Below, in pieces: positions 1-10,579 of a DNA stretch of 64,000 nucleotides (its first letter is position 1; every line of letters starts with the position of its first letter). The position numbers were made by a program, and so were the translations under genes. The DNA is from Paragorgia papillata. Taxonomy: Eukaryota; Cnidaria; Anthozoa; Scleralcyonacea; Coralliidae. The stretch spans positions 682,001-746,000 of the forward strand of contig JAWNZC010000025.1 in the NCBI GenBank assembly GCA_035771165.1, written 5' to 3'. The notes beneath the pieces are model-generated. The model was not told where the DNA came from. It did no database searches and saw only the letters and a list, made by a program, of their open reading frames with translations.

Positions 1-201
1 CAGCTGTTATATAAATTATACTGAAGATGTTAAATAATAATAATATAAATAAAGACTTAGTCTTTATGTGATTAGGTGATTAGGGTAACACAAGGTATTT
101 ACTGGCTATTCGGTAGTTTACAGTACTCTGGCCCTGAGAAAATACCATAGGGTTAATTAATGTTCAAAGAATTTGTGATAGTTTGACTAATAAGGAAGTT
201 A

Positions 202-215
202 GGGGGGGGGGGGGG
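202..215. repeat. poly-G tract (14 G)
   Basis: An uninterrupted run of 14 G followed by a GGGGCAG-type sequence. Similar G runs recur through the first 25 kb, and several of the others lie next to terminal inverted repeats of hAT-like elements. No element end was recognised at this one. The rest of 1-570 shows no gene or RNA that I can recognise. Confidence 0.9.
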
Positions 216-570
216 CACAGGGGCAGTTTGTGGTATCATTGCTACTTATTAATTAATTAGAGTTGGTGATGTTACGTTTTGTCTTCAAATATAAAAGTAG
301 CAAGCTGTGTAGTTTGTGGAAAATGAAAATACTGATTTTGAAAAATGGAGTACTGATACTGTATGCTTTACACGAGTAAATCACAGCTCATTATAGGTGC
401 TTTGAAGTTTAGTTTGCTGAGTTTCCAGAACTACAGTATATACAGTAGTGGTTGACTATGGTTAATGGGCCTAATTGGTCATCCCCCACAGTCTGTTTTC
501 ACATTTATGTTCCTATTTTATTGTACTGCATAGTGTGGTGCTGGGGCTATTGCGATGAGGAGCCTGGGGG

Positions 571-782
571 GTAGCCTGGTACCCTGGCCCTATTTCAAAA
601 GAAATATGGGCCAGGTAACTACTAATTTCATTTTCATGTCATCAGGGCTAAATCCACTTATGATGATTGCAGTTTTTACTCATAGCCACTAAAAATGTGT
701 GAAATTTCAACCAATAGGAAAGCAGAAGTCTTTAGTGGTTACCTGGCCCATATTCTTTGATTGGGCCAGGGTACCAGGCTAC
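571..782. mobile_element. short foldback/TIR element (212 bp)
   Basis: The left end GTAGCCTGGTACCCTGGCCC is matched in inverse at the right end, where positions 763-782 read as its reverse complement. A second inner pair (ATGGGCCAGGTAAC near 606 and GTTACCTGGCCCAT near 738) makes the arms longer. It is too short to code for anything, so it is a non-autonomous MITE-like element. A target-site duplication is not clear. A 21-base G run (787-807) follows directly. Confidence 0.75.
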
Positions 783-786
783 ATTT

Positions 787-807
787 GGGGGGGGGGGGGG
801 GGGGGGG
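787..807. repeat. poly-G tract (21 G)
   Basis: An uninterrupted run of 21 G immediately right of the foldback element at 571-782. Between here and the first cathepsin exon at 1110 I see no further feature. The upstream cathepsin exons were not found. Confidence 0.9.
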
Positions 808-1109
808 CTCATTATAAAACAAAGTCTTTTGAATTGCAGACACACAAACGAGGTGAGAAAGGCTGATTAAGATGCACATAAAGGAATACACTGTTTTCAA
901 ATTAATTACCATTATGAAAATTGTGTATAGAGATATGGGTGCTGATCAGAAACTGAAAATTTATTTTATTTGGCCATATTAGTGTAATATGACCATTAGT
1001 GTTATTTTATTGATTTTGGCAGTACTGTATACAGTACCAACCTTATTAATAGCCATTGGCTGGTACATTCTGATTGATTTCTATATTGTCCACCCACTTT
1101 TTTGTATAG

Positions 1110-3606
1110 AAAATTGAAGATCATAACAAAGCTGGACATCCATTTGAGTTAGTAATGAATCATATGGGTGATTTCACAAATGTTGAATACAAACATCTTA
1201 TGCTTGGAGCTAAGGTGAACCTTGAAATGCCTAAATCAGGTGGTTCCACATTCCTGCCACCATCCCATGTAAAACTCAATGATTCGGTCGACTGGAGAAA
1301 TGAGGGCTATGTCACTGGTGTAAAGAACCAAGGTAACATCTTGCAGTTTTAGACAGGCTTTACTTTATATAGGGGATAAAAGTTGACTTTTTTTTTTACC
1401 CCTCTCACAAATATCGGCAAACTTTTATTTAATATATTATTTTATTAACTTTTCCTACAAAATGCTACAGTATATTGAACTTTATTATTTTGATAATTTA
1501 AAGTATAAATGTATTCACCTCGCCTGTACATATTAATACACCACTGATCTCTAAGACTGAATTGAGCATTACTGGTACTATTGTTTGAAAAATGAAGTCA
1601 GAATCCACCATTGCTAAAGGGATCAACTGTATGACATTGTGTGAATTAAATGTTGCTATGGAGTTTGTTCTTGTTTTTTTCATTTTTTTACAATCAATCA
1701 ACACAGCATTGTCTCGAATTTTATTTTCATATTCCCACACAATTGCCTGACTGGCACCATTACCTAGCAAGAAACCAAATCAACGTTTCTTAAGTTTCAT
1801 TTTCTGACTCTATCAGTCTATCGAACAATAAGTTCTGTGATCCAGTCTTCTCAGCTTACATTATACTGAAGAAGTACAATGTAGTTCCATAAAGTATCTC
1901 TTTCTAATGCAGTTTTCAACTTTTCATTAAAAAAACTACCCCCTCCTTGAAAGTACTGTACAGTACACGTTGATGTTAGGTGAATTAGGTCATGTTAAAA
2001 TTTCTCAGATACAGTATGTACTTATTCTTTCAGTCTTTAACTTAATTTAAATAATGATTGCCCGTAGTACCGGCCGGTATTAACCCTTTGGCTCCTGAAT
2101 TAATTAAACTAATTTGGCAATGGGCTGGTCAGCAGTACATTCGCCCCCAATTTAAACTTCAGCCTAAACTTTGTTTGGCACCCAACCATTTGCCACCCCA
2201 ACTCCAAAGTCCAAAAAAGAGTGACCACTCTCTTAACAAGATAGTATGTTGCTGTATATTTGTATAAAATGTACTTTCATGGTAGTAACCTGGTTTTATT
2301 GGAAGACGTAAAGAATCCGGTTTTGTGTATTCTTTTAGGCCAATGTGGATCTTGTTGGGCATTCAGTACAACTGGCTCTTTAGAAGGACAACATTTTAAG
2401 AGTACAGGAAAATTGGTTTCACTTAGCGAACAAAATTTAGTTGACTGTTCAAAAAGTTATGGTAATAATGGTTGCAATGGTGGTTTGATGGATAATGCTT
2501 TCCGATACATCAAAGCAAACGGTGGTGTTGATACGGAGCAAAGTTATCCCTATGAAGCTGTTGGTGGCACTTGCCGATTTAACACAGCCAATGTTGGAGC
2601 AACTGATACAGGTACCAAGTACATGTATAACTATTTATTAAAATAATAAATGTTGGTGTTACCACAAATTTGCACTTCAATTATAACTTATATATATTTC
2701 TCAAACTCATTAATAATTAATGAGCTAATTGGCCAATGAGAGAAAAATATTTGGTCATGTGTGTGAGTTTTGAAACCCGGTAAACTAAAGGTCGTGCAAA
2801 CTGATTTTATTATTTATTAAGAAATGAGATAATAAACAGCACAAACAAAGAACCATTTATTACCACATTTCTTAATTATAAATTCAATGTGAAACCATTG
2901 TCTATAAATCTAATATGCAGCTATATCACCAAGTCCCTCTACTATAAGCTACTGTACTCAAGAACAACAAAAATCACTCGGCCTATTACCTCATAATTTT
3001 CAATGTTCTCTCATGTTTGTAAAACATTTGAAAACAATAAAAATCACTCGGCTAGCAGTTGCAGCCTTGTGATTTTCATTATTCTCTCATGTTTTACAAA
3101 CACTCCAGAACAATGAAAATTACTTTGTTATAACAGCCTCGTGATTTTCATTGTCCTCTTGTGTTTGTAACCCCTGGTAAAACACTCCCACTCGTTTATG
3201 AAATATTACATATAACAATAACATTTTTGTTAGATGTGGATTTTTTGAGAATTTTCAAGAATGGTCGATTCATTTATTTACAGGCTTTGTTGATATCACA
3301 CGCTACTCAGAAGCTGACCTAAAATCTGCAGCTGGTACTGTAGGTCCTATCTCTGTTGCAATCGATGCCAGCCACTTCTCATTTCAGTTTTACCACACTG
3401 GTGTTTACAATGAGCCGGCGTGCAGCAGCACTCAACTAGATCATGGTGTGCTGGTTGTTGGTTATGGCACCTATAATGGCCAGGACTACTGGATTGTCAA
3501 GAACAGTTGGGGAGGAAGTTGGGGTAAAGAGGGATACATCTGGATGTCAAGAAACAAGAATAACCAATGTGGTATCGCTACATCTGCAAGTTACCCATTA
3601 GTTTAA
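1110..3606 (+). CDS. cathepsin L-like cysteine protease, three 3' exons (5' incomplete)
   Basis: Papain-family (C1A) endopeptidase, expected in lysosomes or secreted. Exons are 1110-1332, 2339-2611 and 3284-3606, all bounded by AG/GT sites and in phase (the two internal introns split a Gly codon after its first base). They encode 272 residues from inside the propeptide (KIEDHN, then MNHMGDFTN) to the stop. The catalytic Cys is in QCGSCWAF (residue 80 of this piece), the His in [11 protein letters not shown] (219) and the Asn in YWIVKNSWG (239). The mature part from about [11 protein letters not shown] is ~220 residues, the normal length for the family, and it ends in the typical SYPLV. The signal peptide and first half of the propeptide must lie in upstream exons; I found none in 1-1109, so they may be outside the window. 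Intron 1 is 1,006 bp and intron 2 is 672 bp, and both hold repeat elements. The gene faces MPPE1 tail to tail. The catalytic triad is intact, so this part looks functional. Cathepsin L is favoured over S, K or V-type paralogues only as a class name. Confidence 0.93.
1540..1860. repeat. diverged copy of the 8460-8815 foldback family, in cathepsin intron 1
   Basis: Its left part has CCACTGATCTC, then a block ending AAAATGAAGTCAGAATCC; its right part has GATCCAGTCTTCTCAG. The same order of words, with similar spacing, occurs in the inverted-repeat element at 8460-8815 in an MPPE1 intron. The arms are only loosely complementary here, so it is an older copy. An open frame crossing it on the minus strand has no protein-like features. 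Confidence 0.55.
2683..3214 (+). repeat. interspersed repeat R1, copy 1 (in cathepsin intron 2)
   Basis: This ~530 bp block fills most of cathepsin intron 2 and is matched in reverse complement by 6925-7310. Shared words include TTCTCAAACTCATTAAT at one end and CACTCGTTTATGAAATATTA at the other. The interior is built of short sub-repeats around GATTTTCATTGTTCTCTCAT in alternating orientation. Compared with copy 2 it has about 130 extra bases near 2830-2950. It is non-coding and probably a non-autonomous DNA element; the superfamily is not resolved. Confidence 0.8.
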
Positions 3607-3873
3607 TCAAACTACAGTACACTATTGTATTAATATTTAGTTATTCTCGTATAATCCAATTTCAATATTTCATTTTCTTGTAAGGTGCACTATTTTTATT
3701 TATACAATACCCTGGTTGCTATGCGTGTTTTCATTGGTTGTTACCCATGATCTATTAGAGGACAGACGCATGGTCACGTCAGATCACGTCAGCTGACTTG
3801 CTTTTTTCCTTTTTCATGCCCCAAAATCCGGCAAGAGTTTCGACAAAAACCTTTTAAACTTTTATTGTATAAA

Positions 3874-3983
3874 ACAAATAGATTCCATAGCGTCTCGTGG
3901 GCCACTTTTTTGTTCTTACCACGTTGTGACGTCTTCTGTGCATCTATAACTGAACAGACAACAGCAAAATGGAATCTATTTGT
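3874..3983. repeat. 110 bp stem-loop with 15 bp perfect arms
   Basis: ACAAATAGATTCCAT at 3874-3888 is exactly complementary to ATGGAATCTATTTGT at 3969-3983. The 80-base loop includes a CGTCTCGTGGGCCACTT word. It lies between the convergent cathepsin and MPPE1 genes and is probably the end of a larger MITE that begins near 3700. No coding potential. Confidence 0.65.
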
Positions 3984-4094
3984 TAAATATATATATACAT
4001 GTATGTTTACAGTTTATATATAGTTATAGTTTGTTCATTGTGAATGTATTAACCTTTTAACTACCAAGAGGTTCTTGCTTGACAAGTAAAATCA

Positions 4095-4240
4095 TTCAAG
4101 ATAAGTTTTGTGGAAACACCATGTTTAATATCTGTTTGCTAAGCTTTTCAGCTTGTTGACTAGTCAACAGTGGTCAACACTAGGCCAAAAGCTTAGCAAA
4201 TAAATATTAAACATGGTGTTTACACAAAACGTATCTTGAA
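4095..4240. mobile_element. near-perfect foldback element (146 bp)
   Basis: The outer arms run from TTCAAGATA at 4095 to TATCTTGAA ending at 4240. They share the 15-base AACACCATGTTTAAT and its complement, then GCTAAGCTTTT and its complement, around an inner palindrome TTGTTGACTAGTCAACA. Almost the whole element can fold into one hairpin. It lies in the intergenic gap and may be transcribed as part of a 3' UTR. It could be a MITE or a small-RNA hairpin source. Confidence 0.8.
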
Positions 4241-4601
4241 TACTATAATTATCACCATAAAAGCATTAAGTAAAATCATCTTGCTGTTGCATTAGACAGA
4301 GTAAAATACCAAAGGGGCTAGTTTTGGCTGTCTGGGGAGTCGAAGGGTTAATAACCCATTGATGGCTTTAATATTCCATTCACCAAGGGCAGGCCCCTCA
4401 ATGGGTTAAGTTGATATAATATAATATACATATGGGGTTTTATAAATAGTGATGGTAAGAACAAAATACAGGTAGATCACATTAATAAAGTATGTACAAC
4501 CAATTCATTTTTTATTGTCATTTGTTTCTGATCTCTGGTTAGTCACTTTAGTCCATTGAACTTTAGTCCAAGAATAAAGTGAATACCTTTTTAATATTAT
4601 A

Positions 4602-4607
4602 TTTATT
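4602..4607 (-). promoter_or_regulatory. candidate poly(A) signal for MPPE1
   Basis: AATAAA on the minus strand, 72 bases beyond the MPPE1 stop codon, in AT-rich sequence. The distance is normal for an animal 3' end. No direct evidence for cleavage here. A plus-strand AATAAA at 4572-4577 could serve the cathepsin gene, but only with a ~970 base 3' UTR. Confidence 0.4.
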
Positions 4608-4679
4608 TGACAGCGAATAATTTTGTATAATTAAATATAATTGTGAAAAATTACAAACAAATTTCAAAAATGTATAAGT

Positions 4680-7600
4680 TTACCATATTTTTACAGGTTC
4701 TCTATGATAAAATATCCTTCTTTTGTATAACTGACAACAATAATGCCTTCTGGAGTATATCCAACATATGTAAAATATAGTTAAGGAGCCAAGGAAGATG
4801 TACATCAAAATAACAGTATTCTCTTCTGGCAAGTAACATTTTTTAATTGAATAAGCATTTGGATTCAGTGTAGCCTGGCAAGATAAAAATAAAATATATT
4901 TATAAGTCATAATTTAAAACTACATATGAGGGAGAAAGCCACTAATTCAAAGTTGTGTTATGTACTTTACATAATCTATATAGTACATATAACCAGTATT
5001 AACCACATTATATACCCTTCTGGTATTTACATTCAACAATACATATTCAGCAATTTACCATAATAAAACTTGGATCATTCCTATTCCTCCAGCTAAATGA
5101 TGGTAGGGTAAACTCTTCAATGTTGCCTTTGTGAATTCTATGACAATTGTGGTGTGTGTGTCCACTAAAAACCAGTCTGGGTTGAAATGATGACAATAAA
5201 AGCTCTGATGCACTCTGCGACAATACCTCCCAACCAGGTCTGTTCTTCATAGCACGTCGTTCAGGTGGAGGTGAATCTTTACCAGTGCAGTTCACCTCAG
5301 AGGAGCGATACAATGGAAAATGCTATAATACAGAAAAGAATGTGAAGGACCATGTTTAGGGTTGTCCATGGTATTGAAAGAAGATTTTTCTTTTTGAGTT
5401 CAATTATATGAACTAGAACATACAGTAATATTTCAGCTACTTTTGGTTTTATTTAAGATCTTGAAAAATCAGAACTTATGTTCCAAAACGACGGTTACTA
5501 GGGGGGGGGGGGGGGGGGGGGCAGAGGCTTCCTTTTTGGTGGCAGTTCATTGCAGGGGTGGTTAGTCAGTTTTGGGGTTGGAGGACTGGTTACTTTCAGG
5601 GGCAGTTAATGTTGGGGTGAGTGAAAGTTGGTTACTTTTGGGAGCAGTTGATTTTGGAACTTTATTGTATGACCTGTGAATTACCTAAGAGAAAACATAT
5701 TATACAGTAAAATATGAGTTCCTCCTTTGAATGATCATTTTTATATTATAATAAAATTATTATATCAAGCCATTCTTGTATAGAGTGCCCAGTGCCTATC
5801 CTCGACAAATGAAATCATTAGACAGAGTAAAATGAGAATTAGGTTTGTCTGGGGGTTAAAGTGCTTATGAAACGAAAATTAAGTTTGTCTTATTTGAAAG
5901 TACTTTTGACAGAGTAACATCTTTTGCAGTTTTTTGGTTCCTTGCTTTGTTGTTGAGATATTTCAGTTTGTTTGATATGTGAAACTAACCAGTGACATCA
6001 CAATGTGCACAATGATTTACAGTACTGGGACCAAACATGTTATTTATATATATCTTTGCCATTATTAAATGGAATCCGTTGAAAATCTAAGTATATTTTT
6101 GTTGTTGTAAGAGAAAAACACACACACATAATTGCTTTGAAGTGAATCATTCTGTCTGATAGAAAAGATATAACCTTTCCCAGTAAGTCATTATGCATGT
6201 TGTGACATTACTGGTTAGTTTCACTTATAAAACAAACTGTGATATCTTAAAAACAAAGCAAGCTAGGAAACAAAAAAACTGCAAAAGATGTTACTTTGTC
6301 ATTTTAAAAGTACAGTATACTTTCAAATAAGACAAAACTTAATTTTCATTTCATAAGCACGTTAAGCATTTAATTAAATCAGATGCATACTGTACCTGTA
6401 GGAGTATCGGATCAGACATGGGAGGAGCAATTTCACATCTCTTCTTCCACAAATTCAGAGCAACCTGATCCTTGTGGAGACATTTTAAGTTGTCAGTGAC
6501 CTTCTGAAGTTCATTCTCTGCTTTTGTACACAGTGAACATCCATCCTGCTCAAAGGCCATAGAGTTGACAAGAATAAAACTAAAATAAACATTTGAGTGA
6601 TTCAGTAGGTGAATATGGATGATTGAAGTTTAGTTAGAGTACTTACGTATTCCCTTTCAAATTTATTAGGCTAACTCCTGAGGCATTGAAGTCTTCCTCA
6701 AATCTCTTGCTCAAGCTTAACTTGCTAAGAATTCTGCAGCAAAAAAATTGAAATAAAGTTCTTAAGATGTACAAGTAGAATAACAAGAGGAAAAATTATT
6801 ATGTCACATGCAAAAGCAAAATATTCCATTCTTATGGGATACCATATTAATTAAGGAATTGAGACATTATGCATGTACACGATAAAATCAATAATCTTCC
6901 AATGGAAAAATCTGGGCTCTATTCTATATGTAATATTTCATAAACGAGTGGGAGTGTTTTACCAGGGGTTACAAATACGAGAGGACAATGAAAATCATGA
7001 GGCAGTTAACCAAGTAATTTTCATTGTTCTGGAGTGTTTGTAGAACATGAGAGAATAATGAAAATCACAAGGCTGCAAGCCGAGTGATTTTATTGTTTTC
7101 AAACGTTTTACAAACACAAGAGAACATTGAAAATTACGAGGTAATAGGCTGAGTGATTTTTGTTTATTATCTGATTTCTTAATTATAAATTCAGTTTGCG
7201 CAACCTTTACCAGGTTTCAAAACTCCTACGTATGACCAAATATTTCCCCCTGATTGGCTAATTAACTCATGCATATTAATGAGTTTGAGAAATGTATTAT
7301 ATAAACAGTTGCCATTACATGTATACAGCAGCAGGATCTCACCCTCCTAACAGCTTCTATATATTATTTTGCTCTATTTAATGCTATATAATTTTACTCC
7401 TTCTAAATGCCAGACAATTTTACTTGTCAGAGGGAGAACCCTTAAATTGCGTACAGTAGTTTATGGTGCAGTGGCCAATGAACAACACCAGTATAATTAT
7501 ACCATACTATAATATATAATTCCATACACCATATTCATAAAAACGACTCAATTTATATTCTTTTAGGTGTATTTAAATTAGCCTTTCAAACCTCGTTCTC

Positions 7601-9986
7601 GTGTTTATAATTGAAAAGAAATTTTACACAAGAACGAGGGCGGGAAGGCTAATTATAAATTGGTGGCCATGTTTATGAATATGGTGCATACAAGTTATCA
7701 AACCTGTAGTGAAAACCAATGTCATGATTTCCAGGAACAAGGTGAAATTGAACATCTACTGAATGATCAAAAATATCCCAAAACCGAGACACATAATACT
7801 TCCATTCCTTGGAAACAAAAACCAAAATATTAAAGTCATATACTGTACTATTATTAGACTTGCTCCAAGTCCACCTCTTAGTGCTAGTTTTTGTGGGAGA
7901 GTGGAAAAGTGGGAGGAAAGAGGTGGACTTGTTTCGCTTGCAGGTTTTTGAATCTAATTAAATATTCTGGTGGGAAATCGCTGAAATGTACATCGCCCTG
8001 TTTTGACATGTTTCGGGTTGCCATACATGCAACGGAAAGTGGTTCTACCCCTACTAAAACGTTTTCAAGAGTCTGTTTAGCTCCAACTTCCAAAGATAGC
8101 AATTGCATAGCAATTTAGCCTGAATATAATTACTTCCCGAATTACATCACTGGTCGAAAAATTCACCGGTGAATTTTGGCACGCTGCAGGTGGGAAAAGT
8201 CCTTTTCAACGAGGAACCGAAAGGTCAAAAATGTCGAAAGGTTGAAAATGTTTGAAGAGGACTTTGAGAAAGTCTATACTATTATAATTATATGATATGT
8301 AAGGTATATACGGTACAATGTTTGAAATTAAATCTTATGTGGATACTAGCATTTCTGAAACAGAATCCAACTTCTGAATGTCAAACCTAAAGTTAGACTC
8401 CAAACTCTAGTTCCATCTAGTAGGCAACTCAAGATTAGGTCAGTGTAAACTGAATCTTAGGTTGGACCACTGATCTCGAAATAATACTGGATTAAGTATC
8501 TACATGTATTGTTTAAAAAATGAAGCCAGAAGTCAGCCATTACTGAGGGACCAAGTGATGGTCGTTCTAGCATATTCTGGCACCAATATAAACATTTTGT
8601 TGAAGGAGATGCTGAATCTTTGAAAGAAAATATAGTTCAATATTTTTTGGGGGCACAAGACATTTAAGAAGACATAAAGACATTTTTCAGCATGTTTGGT
8701 CCCTTAGTAATAGTGGATTTCTTTTGTTTAGCTGGCTTCATTTTATGAACCAGTGGACAATAGCTTGCGCTATCCAGTCTTCTTTTGAGATCAGTGGACT
8801 GGACCCATGAATATGACCTATTATAAAGTCATGTTGGATGGACTTTACTGTATTGGGTGATACAGTAAAGTCCATCCAACATGAATTTAAGTGTAAAAAA
8901 GTGGTATACTGACATTTCGAGCAGAGTTATGTTACTCTGGTGTTCAAAGGTGTTAATTACTATGCTAAAAACGTCAGTGTTTCATTACCAAAACTATTTT
9001 CAGCAGTTTACCACCTTTTCACCTTGCTCATCCTGAATTTAGGCTGGCCACATGTAAACAAACACCCCTTCACTCTGATCCTTTAATAGGGGGGGGGGGC
9101 AGAATTTGGGTATGATAATATTGGGGTATTTGACTATATCAGGCTTTCTGGCAGGCATATGTAAAAAAGTAGGATAAAAGTAGGACTAGAATTTTAGGAA
9201 AAGTAGGAATAAAGTAGGAAAATATACAAAAAAAGTAGGACAAAAGTAGGAATTTTTGGTGATTAATTCACATGACAATACCACAAAAATATAATTTAAC
9301 CTCACTTTTAATAAATTAAATATACAAAAGTGGCCTCCTTCTCCCCTACAGCCAACCTTACTCCACCTTTAACCAATAATATCATGTAAAAAATTCATTC
9401 AAATTTTCACCTGGCAGTTTAAAGACAAAAGCATAATGATTTCCCAAATCAGTTTTTAAAAAGTAGGATTTTACGAGAAAAAGTAGGAAAAAGTAGGAAA
9501 ATCAAGCAATTTTTAACAAAAAGTAGGAAAAGTAGGAAAGTGCAGAAAAAGTAGGAAAAGTAGGATGGCAAGAAAGCCTGCTATATAAATGTAACCCACA
9601 AAGAAACGATATTGCCTAAGATAAAAACGTACTTTATCACTGCAGATCATTCCTTCATCAAATATATCCCCCAAAACAAATACTGCTTCTGGTCTTAAAA
9701 AAGTCATTGCTGTTTGAAAACTACGTTTCATCTGCCATTCTCGGCGAAGTTTATCAAACCAGTGTCCATTCTGCGAGCCCAGTAAATGAGGATCAGACAG
9801 TATCATTACCCGTAGCCTTTGAGCATTATCAATATTAACTTTTCCATTCTTAAAAGTATCTGTATCGTCAAGTAGAGGCCAGCTACACTGATATATAACT
9901 AAATAATAGACCATATATTCACAACAAACAAACAGTGTGAGAATACAAAGAAATAGTCTCTTTAAAATATCCTTGGAAAACCCCAT
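4680..9986 (-). CDS. MPPE1: metallophosphoesterase 1 (PGAP5), complete six-exon CDS
   Basis: An ER/ER-exit-site Mn-dependent phosphodiesterase. In the known family it removes ethanolamine phosphate from the second mannose of GPI anchors so that GPI-proteins can leave the ER. Exons in transcript order are 9986-9633, 7807-7704, 6733-6647, 6579-6396, 5322-5059 and 4874-4680, all with GT/AG borders and consistent phase. They total 395 codons plus stop, very close to the vertebrate protein. Visible features are an N-terminal membrane anchor (about 11-33), SDPHLLG with D65/H67, the GDIFDEG block (106-112), GNHDIGFHY (144-152), HFPLYR (244-249), GHTH (297-300), the family signature PSFSWRNRNDPSFIM, and a C-terminal membrane segment (about 352-371). 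All metal-ligand motifs are intact. The start at 9986 gives a short cytosolic tail before the anchor and fits the family. The lysine-rich C-terminal tail of vertebrate MPPE1 is not conserved. Introns two and five are crowded with mobile elements; the coding part shows no break. Confidence 0.95.
5501..5521. repeat. poly-G tract (21 G) in MPPE1 intron, followed by GGGGCAG-type repeats
   Basis: A 21-base G run on the plus strand, hence poly-C in the MPPE1 pre-mRNA. The next ~150 bases repeat a loose word like GGTTACTTTTGGGAGCAGTT several times. The same GGGGCAG context follows the G run at 202. This may be one end of an unrecognised element. Confidence 0.8.
5860..6361. mobile_element. TTAA-flanked long-TIR element (502 bp) in MPPE1 intron
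   Basis: TTAA at 5856-5859 and again at 6362-6365 flanks an element whose ends are AGTGCTTATGAAACGAAAA and, inverted, CGTGCTTATGAAATGAAAA. Similarity between the arms continues for about 150 bp, including AAGTTTGTCTTATTTGAAAG and TTGCAGTTTTTT words. TTAA duplications are typical of piggyBac and Kolobok transposons; the termini do not settle which. There is no coding capacity. The element stops only 30 bases from the MPPE1 exon at 6396-6579. The AATTAAGTTTGTCT block also occurs in the elements at 10580 and 12304, so this is one family. Confidence 0.75.
6925..7310 (-). repeat. interspersed repeat R1, copy 2 (in MPPE1 intron)
   Basis: Reverse complement of 2683-3214, with the same ends and the same internal sub-repeats but lacking ~130 bases of copy 1. 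Because MPPE1 is on the minus strand and cathepsin on the plus strand, both pre-mRNAs carry the repeat in the same sense. Confidence 0.8.
7884..8230. other. unresolved MPPE1 intron sequence with open frames on both strands
   Basis: Overlapping open frames of ~75 codons exist on both strands (7884-8108 on -, 7891-8118 on +). The minus-strand frame reads like translated protein in places (SDFPPEYLIRFKNLQ), but it has no recognised domain and is not needed for the MPPE1 protein. It could be a relic of a repeat or a retrocopy. Function not known. Confidence 0.25.
8460..8815. mobile_element. foldback element (~356 bp) in MPPE1 intron
   Basis: The left arm has GGACCACTGATCTC, then AATGAAGCCAG, then GAGGGACCAA; the right arm has the complements in reverse order (TTGGTCCCTTAG, CTGGCTTCATT, GAGATCAGTGG). 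Arms are roughly 100 bp with several mismatches and indels. No open frame of note. A related, more diverged copy lies at 1540-1860. Confidence 0.65.
8830..8883. repeat. perfect hairpin: 23 bp arms, 8-base loop
   Basis: Positions 8830-8852 and 8861-8883 are exact reverse complements (the arm begins CATGTTGGATGGACTTTAC), separated by TTGGGTGA. It lies in the 7808-9632 intron of MPPE1, just outside the foldback element 8460-8815. The arm length is that of a small RNA, but nothing else shows that it is processed. Confidence 0.85.
9140..9580. mobile_element. hAT-like MITE (441 bp) with GTAGGAAAA-rich ends
   Basis: The left end CAGGCTTTCTGGCA and right end TGGCAAGAAAGCCTG are inverted repeats with one extra base, and CTATAT flanks both sides. 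The subterminal regions are imperfect arrays of GTAGGAAAA/GTAGGATAAA words, all in the same orientation at both ends. The CAG...CTG termini fit hAT-type elements, but the duplication is not a clean 8 bp. The element lies in an MPPE1 intron, and open reading through its right end continues the first MPPE1 exon frame past the splice site. Confidence 0.65.
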
Positions 9987-10579
9987 TGTTCATAGTCCAT
10001 ATGTTATCTAGAATATCTTGTGAAACTGAACAAATAGCAAACATTTCATCATTTGCTTTCATGATATTCACATGGTGCTTCTGACTGTGCTTCTGTATCT
10101 GGCGGTTGCTCCCCCCTGTTGAACGAAAGTTTCCTTTGCCCTTCATTGTATCCCCTACAAGCCCACTGTGTCCCTATGTAATCCTAGCTCTACGCTATGT
10201 CCTCTCAATGTGGTTCTCTGATAAAAATATTGTTGGTAGTGTCTGTGTTTCTGCATAATCCTAAAGATATTATGGTAGTTGGTAATTGTGCAAAGTTTTG
10301 TATAATTTATATGGGCCTATCCGAGTGTGTTCCCTATTTAATTTACATAGGACGCGTCCCTATGTAATCTTAGCTCTACGCTATGCCCTCTCAATGCGTC
10401 ACACTTAAAGGTGCCCTCCAGTCTGTTCTCCGCATGTACGAAACTAATGTTTACATCTTTATTTACAAAAAAATATACTGATACCTTATTCAAGATTGTA
10501 TGAAGCTTTTCTTGCTTCCTCTTCATTACTTGTACCCGAAACAAAACATTTTCAGAAGAAATCCGAAGAGATTTGTTAC

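Noticed and set aside
1..1109. Upstream cathepsin exons with the signal peptide
   Set aside because: I looked for an exon ending just before KIEDHN and for a signal peptide and found none that could be supported. A tiny AG/GT-bounded stretch near 840 is too short to call.
2260..2338. Cathepsin exon 2 starting at the ATG at 2260
   Set aside because: The homologous protein starts right after TTTTAG at 2338, where the Gly codon is completed in phase with exon 1. The upstream residues are intron.
5860..6361. Definite piggyBac element
   Set aside because: The TTAA duplication fits, but the ends do not start with the usual piggyBac CCC-type bases and there is no transposase. Kolobok uses TTAA too, so I left the superfamily open.
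9513..9632. Longer first MPPE1 exon reading past codon 118
   Set aside because: The GTACGT donor at 9632-9627 and the conserved continuation in the exon at 7807-7704 show that this part is intron, entering the 9140-9580 element.
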